From contig NC_042521.1 in the NCBI RefSeq assembly GCF_900963305.1, positions 1,069,428 through 1,133,427 on the forward strand: DNA of 64,000 nucleotides, read 5' to 3'. Source of the DNA: Echeneis naucrates (lineage: Eukaryota; Chordata; Actinopteri; Carangiformes; Echeneidae). The notes beneath the pieces are model-generated. The model was given only the letters and a program-made list of their open reading frames with translations, searched no databases and was not told the DNA's origin. Positions 1 to 10,955 of the stretch are shown here, one piece after another (position 1 is the first letter of the stretch; every line of letters starts with the position of its first letter). A program made the position numbers and the translations under genes.

Positions 1-490
1 ACTGAAAACTTCCAGCAGATAAGTGCTGACATTGAAATGATTCATTCACCCACAATCAGAGTTTCAGGCCCAGCCTTTAGCTTTCCCTGTGGCCTTTTAC
101 TTTTTAACAGGTTTTCAGTCCTCGCCTTGCTGCTTTGGGATGGATGGTCATCCGACAGAGATCCAGAGTCCTTCGATAGTGGAGCAAATCTGTTCTGTAG
201 TTTCACACTCTGTTGTGAACCTTCCCATTCACGGTTGTCCAGTCCTGATTCCTCCCATGTACGGGGTAGAAGAGCTCCTCTGTCTCGTAGGAAGTGAAGG
301 CCAGTCAGTTTCATAGACTTCAGCTCGCCGTGCCCTGCCTGTGATACGTCCTCCCACTTCCAGGAGACATGATTTACTTTGTGGCTTTGCACCGACAGAC
401 AGACAGTTCCAGGGAGGATTATCACTCCATGATTTATTATAATGCACAGAGTCTGCTTTCTTGGTCGTGTTATCTGTGCTCCTTAGCTGT
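1..490 (-). mobile_element. LINE 5' region fragment (endonuclease-type LINE), truncated by window edge
   Basis: The - strand keeps a long open stretch (425 to 42) that is nearly identical to 46331-45948, where it continues into an apurinic-type endonuclease domain. It is therefore the region upstream of the endonuclease in a fish LINE. About 245 bp present in the other two copies (17380-17640 and 46396-46660) is missing here, with the junction near 490. Nothing suggests it is functional. It forms the distal upstream flank of V1. Confidence 0.65.
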
Positions 491-653
491 GGTGACTATT
501 ACAACATTCACATCAAGGTGGAGACCAAAGGAGATGAAGTCAGAGCTGATAATAAGGCCAACAGTGACGTCAGAAATGATCATGTGTGCAAGTGAATCTA
601 CAAAAAGAATCTGAGAGAAAACGGTTCAACCTCAGCTCATTTCCATAGAGACA

Positions 654-700
654 CTTTGCATCAGCAGCACCATGCTCCAGTGCTCTGGGAGACTTTATAG
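654..700 (+). promoter_or_regulatory. V1 promoter: octamer (654-661) and TATA-like box (694-700)
   Basis: CTTTGCAT at 654-661 matches the light-chain V octamer ATTTGCAT at 7 of 8 positions, 98 bp before the leader ATG. TTTATAG at 694-700 is a TATA-like box. The same pair recurs at the same spacing before every family-A V gene except V17. Octamers of this kind bind Oct-family factors in B cells. Confidence 0.8.
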
Positions 701-758
701 TCCTGACAGTTGAAGACTGGAGGACTGACAGCTTTTCCTTCATCACAACACAACACAC

Positions 759-1235
759 ATGAAAAACATGACTCTGATCTCCGTCCTCATCTGGACTCTC
801 CTCTGCTGCTGCTTCACAGGTAAAGTCCAGAGAATCAAACTCCTCTATGAACATCCGTCCCTCTGAAATGAAGCCCACAAAACCAGGTTTCTGTCTCTGT
901 GTCCTCAGAGTCCAGAGGACAGGTCACAGTGACTCAGTCGCCTGGAGCACTGAGCTCTGCTGTGGGAGGCTCCGCCAGGATCACCTGTAGGACCAGTCAG
1001 GATGTTTTTGTTTACAACAGCAAACATTTCTTAGCCTGGTACCAACAGAGAGATGGAGAAAAACCTAAACTCCTTATTTACTCTGCTTCCACTCGAGCAT
1101 CAGGGATTCCAGAACGTTTTACAGGAAGTGGATCAAACTCTGACTTCCCCCTGACCATCAGTGGAGTCCAGACTGAAGATGCAGCAGTTTATTACTGTCA
1201 GAGTTTTCACATCATCAACAGTCAGGATGTGTTCA
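759..1235 (+). CDS. V1, immunoglobulin light-chain variable gene, family A (leader 759-819, V exon 909-1235)
   Basis: Germline IgL V segment, which encodes most of the antigen-binding domain once joined to J-C. The leader exon encodes a hydrophobic signal peptide ([20 protein letters not shown]). An 89-bp intron with GT-AG ends follows, and the split Glu codon begins the V exon ([16 protein letters not shown]). The framework cysteines (ITCRTS and YYCQS), WYQQ and the DxAxYYC motif are present. CDR1 is [13 protein letters not shown] and the germline CDR3 part is [12 protein letters not shown]. It keeps the Ser codon in QSPG. One framework oddity is DFPLTIS where all other copies read DFTLTIS. 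The exon ends at a 12-RSS; translation would stop in the heptamer, as expected for an unjoined V. A CA tract (1344-1379) lies 3'. Start chosen at the first ATG after the TATA-like box. Confidence 0.95.
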
Positions 1236-1263
1236 CACAGTGAAAAAGCGTCGTACAAAAACC
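1236..1263 (+). other. V1 12-RSS
   Basis: Heptamer CACAGTG (1236-1242), 12-bp spacer AAAAAGCGTCGT, nonamer ACAAAAACC (1255-1263). This is the RAG1/2 recognition site, lying on the 3' side of V. Confidence 0.95.
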
Positions 1264-1389
1264 TCCCTCAGTCAGACTGAACAGAAACTGAACTGACTGC
1301 TGCAGCTGGAAGATACTGCAGAGACTGATACAGTTCACTGAGGACACACACACACACACACAGACACACACACACACACTGACTGATCA

Positions 1390-1900
1390 GAGTTGAACTA
1401 TTAAATCCTAAAATATAGATGAATATGTTTTGTCAGATGTGGAAGTTTCCACTCTGAATGAAATCAGCAGTTTCTTGTGATAGCTGCTGATGTTCACACA
1501 CTCAGACACCTTTTAGTATCAATCACTGTAAAATCTGCCCGTATGCTGACGACATCATATGATACATCACAGAAATGTTCAACTCACAGTGAGTGAGTCC
1601 ATCATCCAATCAGACATGGAAAAGTTTGTTACAGCCAAAACATCAGTCACCTCAACCTGAGACTGTTTGATTCCCTGGAAACACTTTGTCATTTATTCAA
1701 CGGTTCATTAACAAGGTCACTTCACATTCACAAGCACAGAGGTCGATGAACCAAATTCTATTAAAGAGGCAGACTTTTTTAAATATCTTTTTTTTTATTA
1801 TTCTATCCTGTTTCCTTGCTTCTCCTTTTGACATCAATATTTTAAGTAGTGAAAACATAAATTCACGACTCTCCCCACTAACAGAACGGCCTCACATTGC
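1390..1900. other. V1 3' flank after the CA tract, with a short reverse-transcriptase-like relic
   Basis: This flank begins ACTGATCAGAGTTG and recurs after V8 (25376 on) and after JC3 (61323 on). Around 1537-1560 the + strand reads PYADDIIYDTSQ, which resembles a reverse transcriptase YxDD active site. No gene is seen. Confidence 0.5.
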
Positions 1901-1909
1901 TCCATGGGC

Positions 1910-2990
1910 AGTGACCAGTTCTGTAAAATATCATCATGGAATGTCCGAGGCCTGGCAGATTGGTCAAATCAAAATAAGTTATGACTAGGCTTAAACAGCT
2001 GGTACCTAACATTGTGTTTCTTCAGGAGACGCATTTGACTTCAGGTGAGGTTATCAGGTTCAGAAGAAGATGGCAGGGACAGATATTTACTGCTAATTAC
2101 TCATCCCATGTTAGGGGTGTGGTCATACTAAGTCCATCCCCTTTCAAAAAAATACCACCACTTTGGACCCCGGGGGAAGAGTTATCATTCTACAAGGTCA
2201 TTTATTTGGCCAACAACTTAATTTAGTTAATGTCTACAGCTAGAATACAGACGATCCACAATTTTATAACGACATGTTTCAAACACTTTCATCATTAAGA
2301 GGGAAATAATTATGGTGGGGACTGTAACTGCACATTGAACCTCAATATTGATCAGAATGGTAATCAAGACTCTTCCCACAATCAATCTAGGAAAGTAATC
2401 CTATACTTTTTGGATGAGTTGGGCCTGTGTGATGTCTGGAGGGAGTTGAACCCAGATAAGAGAGAAGTCTCCTGCTATTCAACAACACATTAAGCATATT
2501 CACGACTACTTTTTTGATTTCTAGGACTTCACTTTTTTATGTTGAGAAATGTTATTACAATAGCATAATAATTTCTGAAAGTGCCACAGTGTCTATAGAA
2601 TATAATCCTTCCAAAGAATTCCACGGACCTCCCAGATGGAGATTTGATACCAAGGACCCAGAGTTCATCCGCTTCATTGACCAACACATAGAATTGTTCT
2701 TCCAGGTCAACATGTCTGAACCTTCAGCTTTAGTTAGATGGGATGCTTTTAAAGCTGATATCAGAGGGCAGATAATTAGTTATACCGGTTTTAAATCTAA
2801 ACATTTCAAAAACAAAGTGCGTGCAGATGAAAGAGAAATTAAATCATTAGAAAGCAAAATCATAATTTAAAAAACTCGAGTGCTTGAACATGAACTGAAC
2901 AAACTTAGAGCCCATTATAATGAACAGTCAGCTAAGAAGGCCCTAACAAATTTAAACAAACTAAAACTCATTCTGTGAGCAGGGAAAAGC
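1910..2990 (+). mobile_element. L1/Tx1-like LINE relic (endonuclease start to pre-RT region)
   Basis: Translation around 1925-2220 gives SSWNVRGLADW followed by VFLQETHL, the N-terminal signature of an apurinic endonuclease of L1-type LINEs. At 2514-2870 an open frame contains HGPPRWRFDTKDPEFIRFI and RGQIISYTGFKSK, typical of the linker between endonuclease and RT in fish L1/Tx1 elements. Several frame changes make it dead. The second part recurs at 26227-26690 and 62177-62640, where the endonuclease part has been replaced by an L2-like fragment. Confidence 0.75.
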
Positions 2991-2999
2991 AGGTCAGCT

Positions 3000-3560
3000 G
3001 TTTGCTATGAGAATTAAAATGTTACAAAATTAACCCTGCACCTGGTTTGCCCCACCCATCTCCTCACCTGAGGCTCATTTCCTCCGTCAGTCTTCCTCTA
3101 CATATACCGGTTCATTTTCCCTTGACCTCTGCCAGATTGTCTTGTGTGTTTTCCTGCCAAACATTCCAGCATTCCTTCCTTCCTTCCTTCCTTCCTACCT
3201 ACCTACCCACCTACCTACCTAACTTCCTTCCTACCTACCTACCTACCTACCTACCTACCTTCCTTCCTTCCTGTCTGATCCCTGAACACTGCCTGTTTAC
3301 CCGGTCTTAGAGATTCTGCCTAGCCTCTGGATTATTCTGCCTGCCTGCCTGGTTTCCTGACTCCTGCTTGTCTCTCCGGTTTGAAATCTCTGCGTAGCCC
3401 TCTGGATTCAGTCTGCTTTATCTGCCTGTTTCCAGAGCCCTTATTACAAACATCCTGAAACCTGAGAGACCGCCATTTAAATCTGGATCATACTGAGACG
3501 TATCACTCTTGAACTCAGATACTAACTTCACAGCTGAAATCAAAGCACTAAGGTTAGAAC
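3000..3560 (+). repeat. Dispersed repeat with (TTCC/TACC)n microsatellite (about 3176-3272)
   Basis: A pyrimidine-rich repeat beginning near AACCCTGCACCTGG, with an expanded TTCC/TACC tract of different length and composition in each of the three copies here (3176-3272, 26886-26965, 62836-62958). I cannot assign a transposon class. No coding potential beyond the repeat-driven frame. Confidence 0.6.
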
Positions 3561-3576
3561 AATACCTGTCAGATCG

Positions 3577-5140
3577 TTTAAGTAGATAGATAGATAGATA
3601 GATAGATACTTTATTTATCCCAGGCTGGGAAATTTCTGTGTAACAGCTGCATTACACACAGGGACACCAAACAACATAGAATCAGAATAGAAATATATAC
3701 AATAAGGATAAAATATATGCAGTAAGAAAAAATATCTATACAGTAAAGTAAAGTGCACAGTGACTGTGAGTGATGACCAGAGTTATTTAGCTGTTATTAT
3801 ACAGTGTGATGGCATGTAGCAGGAAAGATTTCCTGTATCTGTTTCTCCAACAACGGAGCTGTAGCAGCCTGTGGGAGAAGCTGCTCCGCTGTCGGTCCAC
3901 TGTGTAGTGGAGAGGGTGCTGCTCATTGTCCATAATGGATAACAGTCTCAAAGGAGTCCAGTCTCAGACCAAGTACAGAGCCAGCCTTCTTGACGAGCTT
4001 GTCAAGTCTGTTGGTGTCGCTGGCTCTGATGCTGCTGCCCCAACATGCAACAGCAAAGAAGATGGTGCTGGCAACAACAGACTGGTAGAAGATCTCCAAC
4101 ATCTTGCTGCACACGTTGAAGGATCTCAGCTTCCTCAGGAAGTAGAGTCTGCTCATCCCCTTCTTGTACACAGACTCTGTGTTAGATTTCCAGTCCAGTC
4201 TGTTGTCGATCATCACTCCCAGGTATCTGTAGTCCTCCACCTCCTCCACCACCTCCCCTCTGATCCGTAGTGGCTGTGAAGGTGTCTTCTTCCTCCTGAA
4301 GTCGATCACCATCTCTCTGGTCTTGTTGATGTTCAGTCTCAGGTGATTCAGTTCAGACCACTCTACAAAGTTGTCTATCAGTGTCCTGCACTCCCCCTCC
4401 ACTCCCCCTCTTATACACCCGACAACAGCTGAGTCATCAGAGAACTTCTGCAGGTGACATGACTCAGTGGTGTATAAGGTGAAGAGGAAGGGAGAAAGCA
4501 CAGTCCCCTGGGGAGTTCCTGTATCACTGACCACCACATCAGACAGCACACTGCCCAGACGGACAAACTGTCAAGTAGTCAGTAATCCAGGAGATCACTG
4601 CGTCGTCAACACCCATCACCCGCAGCTTCTCACCCAGTAGCACAGGCTGAATAGTGTTGAAAGCACTGGAGAAATCAAAGAATGTGATCCTGACAGTGCC
4701 TCCCCCACCATCCAGATGCGTATGGGCTCGTTGTAAATGACAGCGTCGTCGACTCCTAAATGGGGCTGATAGGCAAACTCACTTGTGGCCTCAGCTGGGC
4801 TAGGACCAGTCTCTCCAGAACCTTCATCACATGTGATGAGAGGGCGATTGGTCTGTAGTCAGCTGGGTTGGATGGTCTCGGCTTCTTTGGGACCAGGCAG
4901 GACATCTTCCACAGCATCTGAACTTTCTCCTGACTCAGGCTCAGGTTGAACAGATGTCTCAGTACAGGAGACAGCTGGCTGGCACAGGCCTTCAGGATCC
5001 TGGGTGTGATGCCATCAGGGCCTGCTGCCTTTTTCGCTGGTTCAGTCTCTCCAGCTGCCTCTTTACCTGCCTACAGTCACCGTTGGGTGGTTGATGCTGG
5101 TGTCCTCAGTGGGGGAAGGGGGGAGGAGGAGGTGGAGGAG
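3577..5140 (-). mobile_element. Jockey/CR1-superfamily LINE (Rex/L2-like), reverse transcriptase region, 5'-truncated
   Basis: On the - strand, 4549 to 3923 encodes RT and C-terminal thumb: GTPQGTVLSPFLF, FSDDSAVV (in place of the usual FADD), LRLNINKTREMVIDF, EDYRYLGVMIDNRLDW and LYFLRKLRSFNVCSKML. Upstream frames to about 5040 keep AAGPDGITPR and NPADYRPIALSS. The 3' end carries AATAAAGTATC and a (TATC)n tail (+ strand 3583-3606), normal for this superfamily. Compared with the homologous interval at 27480-27600, the element sits where about 100 bp of V-flank sequence is missing. Several frame breaks make it inactive. Confidence 0.85.
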
Positions 5141-5192
5141 ATTCAACTGGACAGTTGAAGTCAGTTTTAATGAGGATAAACATGAAAAACTG

Positions 5193-5275
5193 ACCGAAGG
5201 CAGTGAGAAATTCAGCAGAAATATGTTTTAATTCATCATGATGTTTCTTCATGAGAGACTGATACATGAAAGAAC
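5193..5275. other. 83-bp segment inverted relative to 27641-27723
   Basis: The sequence from ACCGAAGGCAG to GAAAGAAC is the reverse complement of 27641-27723, while both flanks (AAACATGAAAAACTG and AGAGACAAAATGAAG) stay in the same orientation. The copy at about 56138-56225 shares this orientation. Confidence 0.85.
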
Positions 5276-5444
5276 AGAGACAAAATGAAGAACGTCAGAT
5301 ATTTGACCAACATTTATTACAACGAAGCAGTTAAATTAGACCTAAAACAGAAACAGGTTTTCTTTTCTATCTGAGTAGAAACTGGAAAGATGTCATAACA
5401 CAGGAGTCCCTGTTGGAGTCAGTCAGCTCATTTCCATAGAGACA

Positions 5445-5717
5445 CTTTGCATCAGCAGCACCATGCTCCAGTGCTCTGGGAGACTTTATAGTCCTGACAG
5501 TTGAAGACTGGAGGACTGACAGCTTTTCCTTCATCACAACACAACACACATGAAAAACATGACTCTGATCTCCGTCCTCATCTGGACTCTCCTCTGCTGC
5601 TGCTTCACAGGTAAAGTCCAGAGAATCAAACTCCTCTATGAACATCCGTCCCTCTGAAATGAAGCCCACAAAACCAGGTTTCTGTCTCTGTGTCCTCAGA
5701 GTCCAGAGGACAGGTCA
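5445..5717 (+). pseudogene. Pseudogene V2: promoter, leader and splice sites without a V domain
   Basis: Octamer (5445-5452), TATA-like box, intact leader exon (5550-5610), intron and acceptor are all present. The V exon starts at 5700 but leaves V sequence after codon 6 or so (ESRGQV), at about 5717. There it runs into sequence matching the downstream repeat at 23742 (GCAGAGTGAGGCCGGGG). In the intact copy (V7) these points are about 1.1 kb apart, so a deletion removed the V body, its RSS and the flank between. It cannot be rearranged, but it could still be transcribed from its promoter. Confidence 0.9.
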
Positions 5718-6600
5718 GGCAGAGTGAGGCCGGGGCAGGTGGGTGGAAAAGTACTGAATGTGGAGCTGGGTGACAGAACTGGGACACTTTCACAGAATGA
5801 ATTCATTTCTTATCGTGTTATTAAATCTGATCATAATACTGAAAATTATTTTATCCATCAAGATGAATTTGAAAATAAATTTCATCCAGCAGGACTCAGA
5901 ATAAATATTCACACATTGAAATCACATTCATGTAATGATATTTTCATCTGAGCTTCATTTTTATTATTTTTACAAATATATTCATTCACCAAAGAAATAC
6001 AAGACTTTTGTAAATTAATTTTTGTCATCATGCAGATTAAATTGATACCAAATAAAACTTTTTTAAATTCTGATATGAACCTTTAAGATTCAATCATCAG
6101 TTAAATTATCTGAATTTCTAAAGAGCTCATAAAAACTCCCTCACTGGGTTTTGTTCATTGAATGTTTTCAGACATTTCATCAATGGCAGAATAACTCTGA
6201 TCATAAAGAAGAAGCATATGATCTCATTGTATGTTGATGATACTCAGATATTTTTGTCTAATTCCCAAAACTGGACTCGTTCTTTAATGTGAACAAAAGC
6301 TTCCATCTGTTTCCCAGCAGCATCTCTTCTTTTAGTCACAGATTGGTTCTTCTTACCTTCAGAAACTGTTGTTAAACACACTGTCAGCTTTGGCTTCAAG
6401 ACTTAGTGGAGAAACTCTGACTCTGACGTGAGTGACAATCCTCCACAGAAATCTAATAATACAGAAGAAGGCAAAACATAATCCAGTGAAATGTTTCATT
6501 TCAAGGAAATCTTTATCTTTATAGCAACAAACCATCTTTTTTTTGTTTTTTTTTTTTTACAAAACTTCTTAAAAATAAGAACCAACAAATTGTGATGATC
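5718..6600 (+). repeat. Duplicated V-upstream spacer (copies at 23742-24640 and 36022-36940)
   Basis: More than 95% alike by eye to 23742-24640 and 36022-36940. It holds no recognised gene. Near 6220-6265 the + strand reads LYVDDTQIFLSN, an RT-like relic. AT-rich tracts precede the V3 promoter. Confidence 0.7.
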
Positions 6601-6756
6601 AGATTGATCCAAGTCCCTGTTGGAGTCAGTCAGCTCATTTCCATAGAGACACTTTGCATCAGCAGCACCATGCTCCAGTGCTCTGGGAGACTTTATAGTC
6701 CTGACAGTTGAAGACTGGAGGACTGACAGCTTTTCCTTCATCACAACACAACACAC

Positions 6757-7221
6757 ATGAAAAACATGACTCTGATCTCCGTCCTCATCTGGACTCTCCT
6801 CTGCTGCTGCTTCACAGGTAAAGTCCAGAGAATCAAACTCCTCTATGAACATCCGTCCCTCTGAAATGAAGCCCACAAAACCAGGTTTCTGTCTCTGTGT
6901 CCTCAGAGTCCAGAGGACAGGTCACAGTGACTCAGCCTGGAGCACTGAGCTCTGCTGTGGGAGGCTCCGCCAGGATCACCTGTAGGACCAGTCAGGATGT
7001 TTATAGCTCAAACCGTTTAGCCTGGTACCAACAGAGAGATGGAGAAAAACCTAAACTCCTTATTCACTCTGCTTCCACTCGAGTATCAGGGATTCCAACT
7101 CGTTTTGCAGGAAGTGGATCAAACTCTGACTTCACTCTGACCATCAGTGGAGTCCAGACTGAAGATGCAGCAGTTTATTACTGTCAGAGTTTTCATGTCA
7201 TCAACAGTCAGTGGGTGTTCA
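6757..7221 (+). CDS. V3, IgL variable gene, family A (leader 6757-6817, V exon 6907-7221)
   Basis: Intact leader, 89-bp intron and V exon. Short CDR1 ([10 protein letters not shown]), second framework edge [19 protein letters not shown], and CDR3 part [12 protein letters not shown]. It lacks the Ser codon of QSPG (reads TQPGALS). Both framework cysteines and the Trp are present. Octamer at 6652-6659. It is followed by the longest CA tract of the window (7331-7387). The 3' flank then changes to the sequence that normally lies upstream of family-B V genes. Confidence 0.95.
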
Positions 7222-7249
7222 CACAGTGAAAAAGCGTCGTACAAAAACC
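7222..7249 (+). other. V3 12-RSS
   Basis: CACAGTG, spacer AAAAAGCGTCGT, ACAAAAACC. Confidence 0.95.
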
Positions 7250-7327
7250 TCCCTCAGTCAGACTGAACAGAAACTGAACTGACTGCTGCAGCTGGAAGAT
7301 ACTGCAGAGACTGATACAGTTCACTGA

Positions 7328-7330
<3 letters not shown>

Positions 7331-7387
<57 letters not shown>
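7331..7387. repeat. (CA)n microsatellite, 3' of V3
   Basis: About 28 CA units. CA tracts occupy the same position, roughly 85-100 bp beyond the RSS, after V1, V3, V5, V6, V8, V10, V13, V14, V16, V17 and V19. Confidence 0.98.
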
Positions 7388-7389
<2 letters not shown>

Positions 7390-7672
7390 CATATTATTTC
7401 CCTCCTTCCATCTCTTTGGAAATTCATCTCCATCAGGCCTCATTAATCCAACTCATCATAAAATCAGCCTGTTTGCTGATGACTCCCTGTTATATATCAC
7501 AGAATCCTCGTCTCCTCTTCATCAATAGATTCATCAGATCAGAGGTTAAAGCTGGATTTCTGCTTTCTTCCTCCTGTCCTGTTTATTAAAATCCACATTT
7601 TGATGAAGAGGTCCACTGTGATTGGACATCAGGAGTCCTGATGGAAATATCATGATGTGTTGAGGACAGCTA
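7388..7672 (+). repeat. Orphan family-B upstream flank (no VB gene follows)
   Basis: Matches 18525-18809, 44060-44346 and 51996-52282, each of which leads into an intact VB gene. Here the match ends at GAGGACAGCTAC and a LINE follows, so the VB promoter, leader and V exon are gone. It contains the RT-like string KISLFADDSLLYITES near 7455-7505. Confidence 0.8.
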
Positions 7673-9850
7673 CAACTACTACAGGTCTAAAGTTCTCCCT
7701 CCAATCGCCAACTCAGATCACTCAGCTGTGTACCTTATGCCTACTTATAAATCAGTTTTAAAGTCCAGTGAGCCCCAACTCAAAACTGTTCTGAGATGGA
7801 CTGAGGATAGTACAGAGACTCTGTGTGGATTCTTCCTCAGCAGCGATTGGAGCATCTTCCACAGCTTAGATCTAGAAGAAGCCACAAAAACCATCACTGA
7901 TTATATCAACTTTGGTGTGGATAATGTCGTGGAAAAAAAAGAAATCCTACATTTCCAAGGAAACTAACTCATGTATTAATGAAAATAGTTAGTTTTTAAA
8001 AGCAAAGGCCGAGCGGCTCTCGTGGTGGCTCAGAGAGAGCTCAATCACATGCTGAGGAAATCAAAGGACCAACACCACACGGACATGGAACACAGCTTTA
8101 AGGAAATGGACAACAGAATATTATGGGACTGTATGAGAAGCATCGCTAACATGTCCCCCTGCACAAAGCGGATGATAACACTGGATGACTCAACAAGAGC
8201 AAATGAACTGAACAACTTCTTTCTAAGATTTGAGGAACAGGATTTTTATTCTATAGGGAGAGAGATCCCAGATTCTCTGGTCCCTCTGGAGAATGTTAAC
8301 GCCATATTACACCGCAGCAGGGGCAAGCTGTTTTCAGTAAAGTTGGCAAAAGGAAATCACCAGGTCCTGATGGCCTGCTGCCTACTTGATTAAAAGTTGC
8401 GCAGCCGAGTCAGTTGCTTCCTGGTGCCCCTTTTTTCAGAGGTCCTTTTACAGCCACACAGTGCCTGACCTGTGGAAAAAATCAGTTCTTGTACCAGTTC
8501 CACAGATCTCTCTCTCTCTCATGCCCTGCGGTTGATAATGACTACAGGCCAATCTCATTGACTTCAGTTGTAATGAAATGTTTTGAATTATTGTTGATAC
8601 GTCCAATCTGACATTGCCAGTTGTGTCGGCCCCTTACAGTTCGCTTACAGACGAGGTCGTGGTACAGAGGATGCAGTTATCACTGTCACCCACTTGATCA
8701 ACAAACATCTTGATCATACAGAAACTGATTAAAATGAAGGTTGACAGTTTAATCATCCAATGGTTTTATTCTTTCTTTACTAACAGATCACAACAAGTCA
8801 GGGTAAACAGCTCGCTGTCAGCCACGAGGCGGTGTAGCACGGGCGTGCCCCAGGGCTGCGTCAGCTCCCCTGTTCTTTTTACACTGTACACTGATGTATG
8901 CAGGAGTTCACATCCTAACAACCATGTCATCAAATTTTCAGATACCATCATCCAAAGTCAGCTAGATGTAAATTCCTGCCCCTCTGTGTACCGCAGTGAG
9001 AGAGCCTCCTTCAAAACCTGGTGTGATAACAACTTCTTGGTGTTAAACACTAAAAAGACAAAGGAAATGACTTTTGACCTCAGGGAAATCACAGCTCATG
9101 ACCCGGTAATCATTAACGACTGCGTCATTGAACAAGTGTCTTCCTATAAATTTATTTCCTTATGGTGTGCAATATTCTATCGTGGAGTAATCATGTGGAC
9201 TTCCTCTGTACCAGACTTGCTCAGAGGCTACACTTCCTCAGAAGGATGCGGCTGTTCGGTGCCAGAACTGAGGTTATGTTAACATTCTCCAACGCTGTGT
9301 TAGCCGGTATTATAAGATATGGCATGGTAGTATGGTTCGGCTCCCTTCAGAGAACGGCGTCCGTAGCAATGAAAATAATAAGCAAACAGGATAACGCCCG
9401 GCCCCTCCAGGCAAAATATGAGGGAGCTGTTGTTAAGGGAGCGGATAAGACCTTGAGTGACCCCTCTCATGCTCTTCTTCAGGAATATGAGTTGTTGCCT
9501 TCAGAGAGGCGCTACAGAGCCAGCAGGTGTAGGAGCAACCGCTTTAAAATGTCCTTCATTCCCACCTCCATTCTACTCCTAAATAAACTTTGATCTACGT
9601 ATTTTATCCAGGTTTTAAAGTCCTGTGTTTTGATCCATGTATTTAACGGTTTCTTTATTAAGGGTATGTGCAATATTTTTGGGCGCACTGTATTTTAATT
9701 TGCACTTGTGGCACCTTATGGAATGATGTCTATGTCAAATGGTGGGACTACTGTATGCATGTATGTATCTGTATGATTGCTGGCAGCAAGATGCACTGTA
9801 CAGCCCAAAACAAATTTCCCTCGCAGGACAATAAAGTTTATCTTATCTTA
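7673..9850 (+). mobile_element. Jockey/CR1-superfamily LINE, endonuclease C-terminus through RT to 3' tail
   Basis: Begins inside the endonuclease (IANSDHSAVYLMP, carrying the SDH motif). It continues through the linker (7728-8393), RT (DYRPISLTSVVMKCFE, STGVPQGCVSSPVLFTLYTD, IKFSDTI) and thumb/C-terminal region (LHFLRRMRLFGARTE, LLPSERRYRASRCR). It ends in ACAATAAAGTTTATC plus a short TTATC-type tail at 9829-9850. There are several frame breaks, and the FxDD box reads FSDT, so it is dead. It replaces the VB gene expected after V3. Confidence 0.85.
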
Positions 9851-10230
9851 TTTATTCCATGGCTCATTAACAACGTCACTTCACATTCACAAGGACAGAG
9901 GTCAATGAACCAAATCCCATTAAGGAAGCAGATTTTTAGATTTAAATATCGAATGGGAATTCTTCAATCTTTAGAAATTTTCGAAATGTTTCTCACCAAA
10001 GACTTTACATCAAAGTGATAAATAATAAATGATACAAAAAAAACAAAAAAACAACAGTAAATACATTTAGATGGTAGCTGTGAAGGAAAATTTAAATAAA
10101 ACCAAATTTAGCAAAACTTTGAACCATCCAAATTATTTAACTGCAAAAAATTCACCTTGAAAAATCAAAAAGATAAATATTTTGGTGACTTTTCTTTTTC
10201 TGATCATGTAAATCTGTGGAGATGATAACT
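9851..10230. other. Gene-free AT-rich spacer before V4
   Basis: The first 100 bp resemble 1690-1790 (V1 3' flank). The rest is AT-rich with no recognised feature until the shared V-upstream sequence starts near 10238. Confidence 0.5.
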
Positions 10231-10487
10231 TCACATTCACATCAAGGTGGAGACCAAAGGAGATGAAGTCAGAGCTGATAATAAGGCCAACAGTGACGTC
10301 AGAACTGATCATGTGTGCAAGTGAATCTACAAAAAGAATCTGAAAGAAAACGGTTCAACCTCAGCTCATTTCCATAGAGACACTTTGCATCAGCAGCACC
10401 ATGCTCCAGTGCTCTGGGAGACTTTATAGTCCTGACAGTTGAAGACTGGAGGACTGACAGCTTTTCCTTCATCACAACACAACACAC

Positions 10488-10955
10488 ATGAAAAACATGA
10501 CTCTGATCTCCGTCCTCATCTGGACTCTCCTCTGCTGCTGCTTCACAGGTAAAGTCCAGAGAATCAAACTCCTCTATGAACATCCGTCCCTCTGAAATGA
10601 AGCCCACAAAACCAGGTTTCTGTCTCTGTGTCCTCAGAGTCCAGAGGACAGGTCACAGTGACTCAGTCGCCTGGAGCACTGAGCTCTGCTGTGGGAGGCT
10701 CCGCCAGGATCACCTGTAGGACCAGTCAGAATGTTCATGGCTCAAACTACTTAGCCTGGTACCAACAGAGAGATGGAGAAAAACCTAAACTCCTTATTTA
10801 CGCTGCTTCCACTCGACCATCAGGGATTCCAGCTCGTTTTACAGGAAGTGGATCAAACTCTGACTTCACTCTGACCATCAGTGGAGTCCAGACTGAAGAT
10901 GCAGCAGTTTATTACTGTCAGAGTGCACACATCATCAACAGTCAGTGGGTGTTCA
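10488..10955 (+). CDS. V4, IgL variable gene, family A (leader 10488-10548, V exon 10638-10955)
   Basis: Intact. Keeps QSPG. Short CDR1 [13 protein letters not shown]2 region [18 protein letters not shown]3 part [12 protein letters not shown]. Octamer 10383-10390. Its RSS spacer and 3' flank are of the type seen with family-B V genes, not the AAAAAGCGTCGT type of most family-A genes, and no CA tract follows. Confidence 0.95.

Noticed and set aside
570-878. Antisense open frame of 73-169 codons ([20 protein letters not shown]...) opposite every family-A leader
   Set aside because: It recurs only because the promoter-leader-intron block is nearly identical in all copies; its end varies with the flank, and it has no protein-family features. 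It is a shadow of the V leader on the other strand.
899-908. GTG start giving MSSESRGQ... directly before each family-A V exon
   Set aside because: These bases are the end of the leader intron (…CCTCAG). The real start is the leader ATG 140 bp upstream, with splicing into the split Glu codon.
3047-3310. Frame rich in LPTYLP repeats
   Set aside because: Produced by the TTCC/TACC microsatellite; length and composition change between copies.
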